DNA from: Pseudomonas sp. S35
GTDB taxonomy: Bacteria; Pseudomonadota; Gammaproteobacteria; Pseudomonadales; Pseudomonadaceae
DNA: 64,000 nt
Reading direction: 5' to 3'
Assembly: GCF_009866765.1 (NCBI RefSeq)
Contig: NZ_CP019431.1
Location: 3,472,001-3,536,000, forward strand
The position numbers and the translations under genes were made by a program. Below are positions 61,937 to 64,000 of the stretch, in pieces (the first letter of the stretch is position 1; the number at the start of each line of letters is the position of its first letter). The notes below the pieces were generated by a model that was given only the letters and a program-made list of their open reading frames with translations, was not told the DNA's origin and searched no databases.

Positions 61937-62860
61937 ATGAAAAAGCAACTCCTTGCGGCACTGTTTACCCTGATGGTCAGCCCTTGGGCACTGGCCGATA
62001 TACGCATCGGCGTGAGCATCGCCCAGGTCGATGACGTATTCCTCGCACAAATGCGCGACTACATGGCCGCCCACGCCAAGGAGCTGCCCGGCGTGACCCT
62101 GCAATTCGAGGACGCCCAGGGCGATGTGGTGCGCCAGCTTAATCAGGTGCAGAACTTCAGCGCACAAGGCATGGACGCGATCATCGTCAATGCGGTGGAC
62201 ACGGCAGCCACGCAGAAAATGACGGTGAATGCCCAGCAGGCGAAAATTCCGCTGGTGTACGTCAACCGTCGCCCGGAGTTCAAGGATGTGCCACCGGGAA
62301 TTGGCTATGTAGGCTCGGACGAGATCAAGGCCGGAGAGATCCAGATGCGCTACCTGGCAGAAAAAATGGGCGGCAAGGGCAACCTGGCGATCATGCTCGG
62401 GTTGCTGTCCAACAACGCCACGCACAACCGTACGCTGGGCGTGAAGAACGTGCTCAAGGACTACCCCGGCATCAAGATCGTCGAGGAACAAAGCGCCGAA
62501 TGGCAGCGCAGCAAAGCGATTGACCTGATGAACAACTGGATTGTGTCGGGCCGCAAAATCGATGCAGTGGCCGCCAATGCCGATGAAATGGCGATTGGCG
62601 CGGCCATGGCGATCAGCCAGGCGGGGATGCAACCGGGCAAGGACATATTGGTCGCCGGCAGCGATGGCGGCGCGGCCGGGCTGGATGCGGTGAAAAAAGG
62701 CCTGTTGCTGGTAACGGCGTATCAGGACAACAAGGGGCAGGCGGTCGGTTCGATTGATCTGGCGGTAAAGATGGTGAAAAAACAGCCCTACGAGGCTGAG
62801 CTGACCATCCCTTACCAGCAGATCACCAAGGACAACTACCAGGCGTTCCTCAACCCTTGA
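61937..62860 (+). CDS. Periplasmic sugar-binding protein (ribose/inositol type)
   Basis: 307 residues, signal peptide about 1-21 (cleavage after ALA). A type I binding fold, IRIGVSIAQVDDVFLAQMRDYM, with IIVNAVDTAA and GSDGGAAGLDAVKKG, resembles ribose-, inositol- and rhizopine-binding proteins. The ATPase and permease genes are not in the window; they may follow the REPIN array to the right. Cotranscribed with the upstream dioxygenase gene (37-base gap). Confidence 0.9.
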   Translation: MKKQLLAALFTLMVSPWALADIRIGVSIAQVDDVFLAQMRDYMAAHAKELPGVTLQFEDAQGDVVRQLNQVQNFSAQGMDAIIVNAVDTAATQKMTVNAQQAKIPLVYVNRRPEFKDVPPGIGYVGSDEIKAGEIQMRYLAEKMGGKGNLAIMLGLLSNNATHNRTLGVKNVLKDYPGIKIVEEQSAEWQRSKAIDLMNNWIVSGRKIDAVAANADEMAIGAAMAISQAGMQPGKDILVAGSDGGAAGLDAVKKGLLLVTAYQDNKGQAVGSIDLAVKMVKKQPYEAELTIPYQQITKDNYQAFLNP

Positions 62861-62880
62861 TTGATTTGAGTAAGTGAGGC

Positions 62881-63982
62881 GCTTTTGTGGTGAGCGGGCT
62901 TGCCCCGCGCTGGGCTGCGAAGCAGCCCCAAAACCATACAACTCGGTTTGTCTGCAAAAAACGGGGGGTGGTTCTAATGGGGCCGCTGCGCAGCCCAGCG
63001 CGGGGCAAGCCCGCTCACCACAAAAACACCGCTCCCCACAAAGGCTATACGGCAGTGTATTTTTCTCGGATGGCTGCAAAACCACCTATGGAAAACGAAA
63101 TTTCCCGACTCCACTAACTCCCTTCTGGTGAGCGGACTCCTTTGTGGTGAGCGGGCTTGCCCCGCGCTGGGCTGCGAAGCAGCCCCAAAACCATACAACT
63201 CGGTTTGTCTGCAAAAAACGGGGGTGGTTCTAATGGGGCCGCTGCGCAGCCCAGCGCGGGGCAAGCCCGCTCACCACAAAACACCGCTTCCCACAAAGGC
63301 TATACGGCGGTGTATTTTTCTCGGATGGCTGCAAAACCACTTATGGAAAACGAAATTTCCCGACTCTACTAACTCCCTTCTGGTGAGCGGACTCCTTTGT
63401 GGTGAGCGGGCTTGCCCCGCGCTGGGCTGCGAAGCAGCCCCAAAACCATACAACTCGGTTTGTCTGCAAAAACGGGGGTGGTTCTAATGGGGCCGCTGCG
63501 CAGCCCAGCGCGGGGCAAGCCCGCTCACCACAAAAACACCGCTTCCCACAAAGGCTATACGGCGGTGTATTTTTCTCGGATGGCTGCAAAACCACCTATG
63601 GAAAACGAAATTTCCCGACTCCACTAACTCCCTTCTGGTGAGCGGACTCCTTTGTGGTGAGCGGGCTTTTGTGGTGAGCGGGCTTGCCCCGCGCTGGGCT
63701 GCGAAGCAGCCCCAAAACCATACAACTCGGTTTGTCTGCAAAAACGGGGGGTGGTTCTAATGGGGCCGCTGCGCAGCCCAGCGCGGGGCAAGCCCGCTCA
63801 CCACAAAAAACCGCTCCCCACGAAGGCTATACGGCGGTGTATTTTTCTCGGATGGCTGCAAAACCACCTATGGAAAACGAAATTTCCCGACTCCACTAAC
63901 TCCCTTCTGGTGAGCGGACTCCTTTGTGGTGAGCGGGCTTGCCCCGCGCGAGGCAAGCTCGCTCACCACAGAAGTCAGAGGA
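62881..63982. repeat. REPIN satellite array, 255-bp unit, four copies plus partial
   Basis: GTGGTGAGCGGGCTTGCCCC heads recur at 62887, 63144, 63399 and 63672, and a last shortened palindrome starts at 63926. Period 255-257 bp; one 18-bp duplication occurs at 63654-63671. Each unit has a REPIN plus a spacer anchored by GGCTATACGGCGGTGTATTT and TGGAAAACGAAATTTCCCGA. The final element has collapsed to a single short palindrome. The rest of the window to 64000 shows no gene. Confidence 0.95.
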
Positions 63983-64000
63983 AAGCCGCAGAGTTTTCAT

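Noticed and set aside
62874..63899. Repeated 70-120-codon frames in the 255-bp array
   Set aside because: Same REPIN-derived coding illusion; copies differ only by repeat drift.

Overview
The window looks like chromosome of a Pseudomonas from the fluorescens group. The DNA is GC-rich with dense operons. The genes are typical of that group: a 521-residue Aer energy-taxis receptor, nirBD with a nitrate reductase fused to its flavoprotein reductase, ProP of exactly the E. coli length, UvsE, an OsmC-YcaO fusion, many chemoreceptors and cyclic-di-GMP enzymes, and many REP/REPIN palindromes. The species assignment is inference; no rRNA or tRNA gene is visible.

Layout. 1-6.6 kb: TonB-dependent siderophore receptor behind a Fur-box-like palindrome, a chemoreceptor, a periplasmic NMT1 domain fused to a diguanylate cyclase, and a small lipoprotein. 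6.6-10.6 kb: DMT and MFS exporters/importers, a methyltransferase and a VOC protein. 10.6-12.2 kb: an AT-richer islet with a TonB-receptor stump, an FkbM methyltransferase, an orphan coding remnant and a nested inverted repeat. 12.2-15.8 kb: a DapA-family aldolase, then cystathionine beta-synthase and gamma-lyase (reverse transsulfuration). 15.8-16.1 kb: a 36-bp tandem array joined to a REPIN. 16.2-22 kb: OsmC-YcaO protein, Aer, an unrecognised small protein, coupled NUDIX and HIT genes. 22.1-27.3 kb: a branched-chain-amino-acid-type ABC operon that starts with a decayed acyl-CoA-ligase-like gene and lacks the usual second ATPase gene.

27.4-35.0 kb is the assimilatory nitrate region. nirBD (minus) and the nasA-type fusion (plus) diverge. 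Each has a sigma-54-like promoter and a strong intrinsic terminator inside its leader. Each terminator is overlapped by a hairpin with an A1/G4 hexaloop, the RNA signature of ANTAR antiterminators such as NasT. Nitrogen control at initiation and nitrate-responsive antitermination can therefore be read from the DNA on both arms.

35-45 kb: a chemoreceptor, a 280-bp REPIN array, UvsE coupled to a nucleotidyltransferase, a PQQ-type sugar dehydrogenase lipoprotein, a LysR/DMT divergent pair and a hexuronate-type MFS transporter. 45.1-47 kb: a GNAT acetyltransferase whose 5' leader and first codons have been amplified, with a REPIN, into five 233-bp tandem units upstream of it. 47-57.7 kb: ProP, a GAF protein, two AraC regulators, a hydrolase, a collapsed MFS pseudogene, a CHASE4-PAS-GGDEF-EAL protein, an Fsr-type exporter and a diguanylate cyclase. 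57.7-62.9 kb: a LacI-controlled sugar/polyol cluster (Gfo/Idh, SDR, phytanoyl-CoA-type dioxygenase, periplasmic sugar-binding protein). 62.9-64 kb: a third REPIN array with a 255-bp period.

Most striking: the paired ANTAR leaders, and the array built from repeated copies of a gene's own 5' end plus a REPIN.
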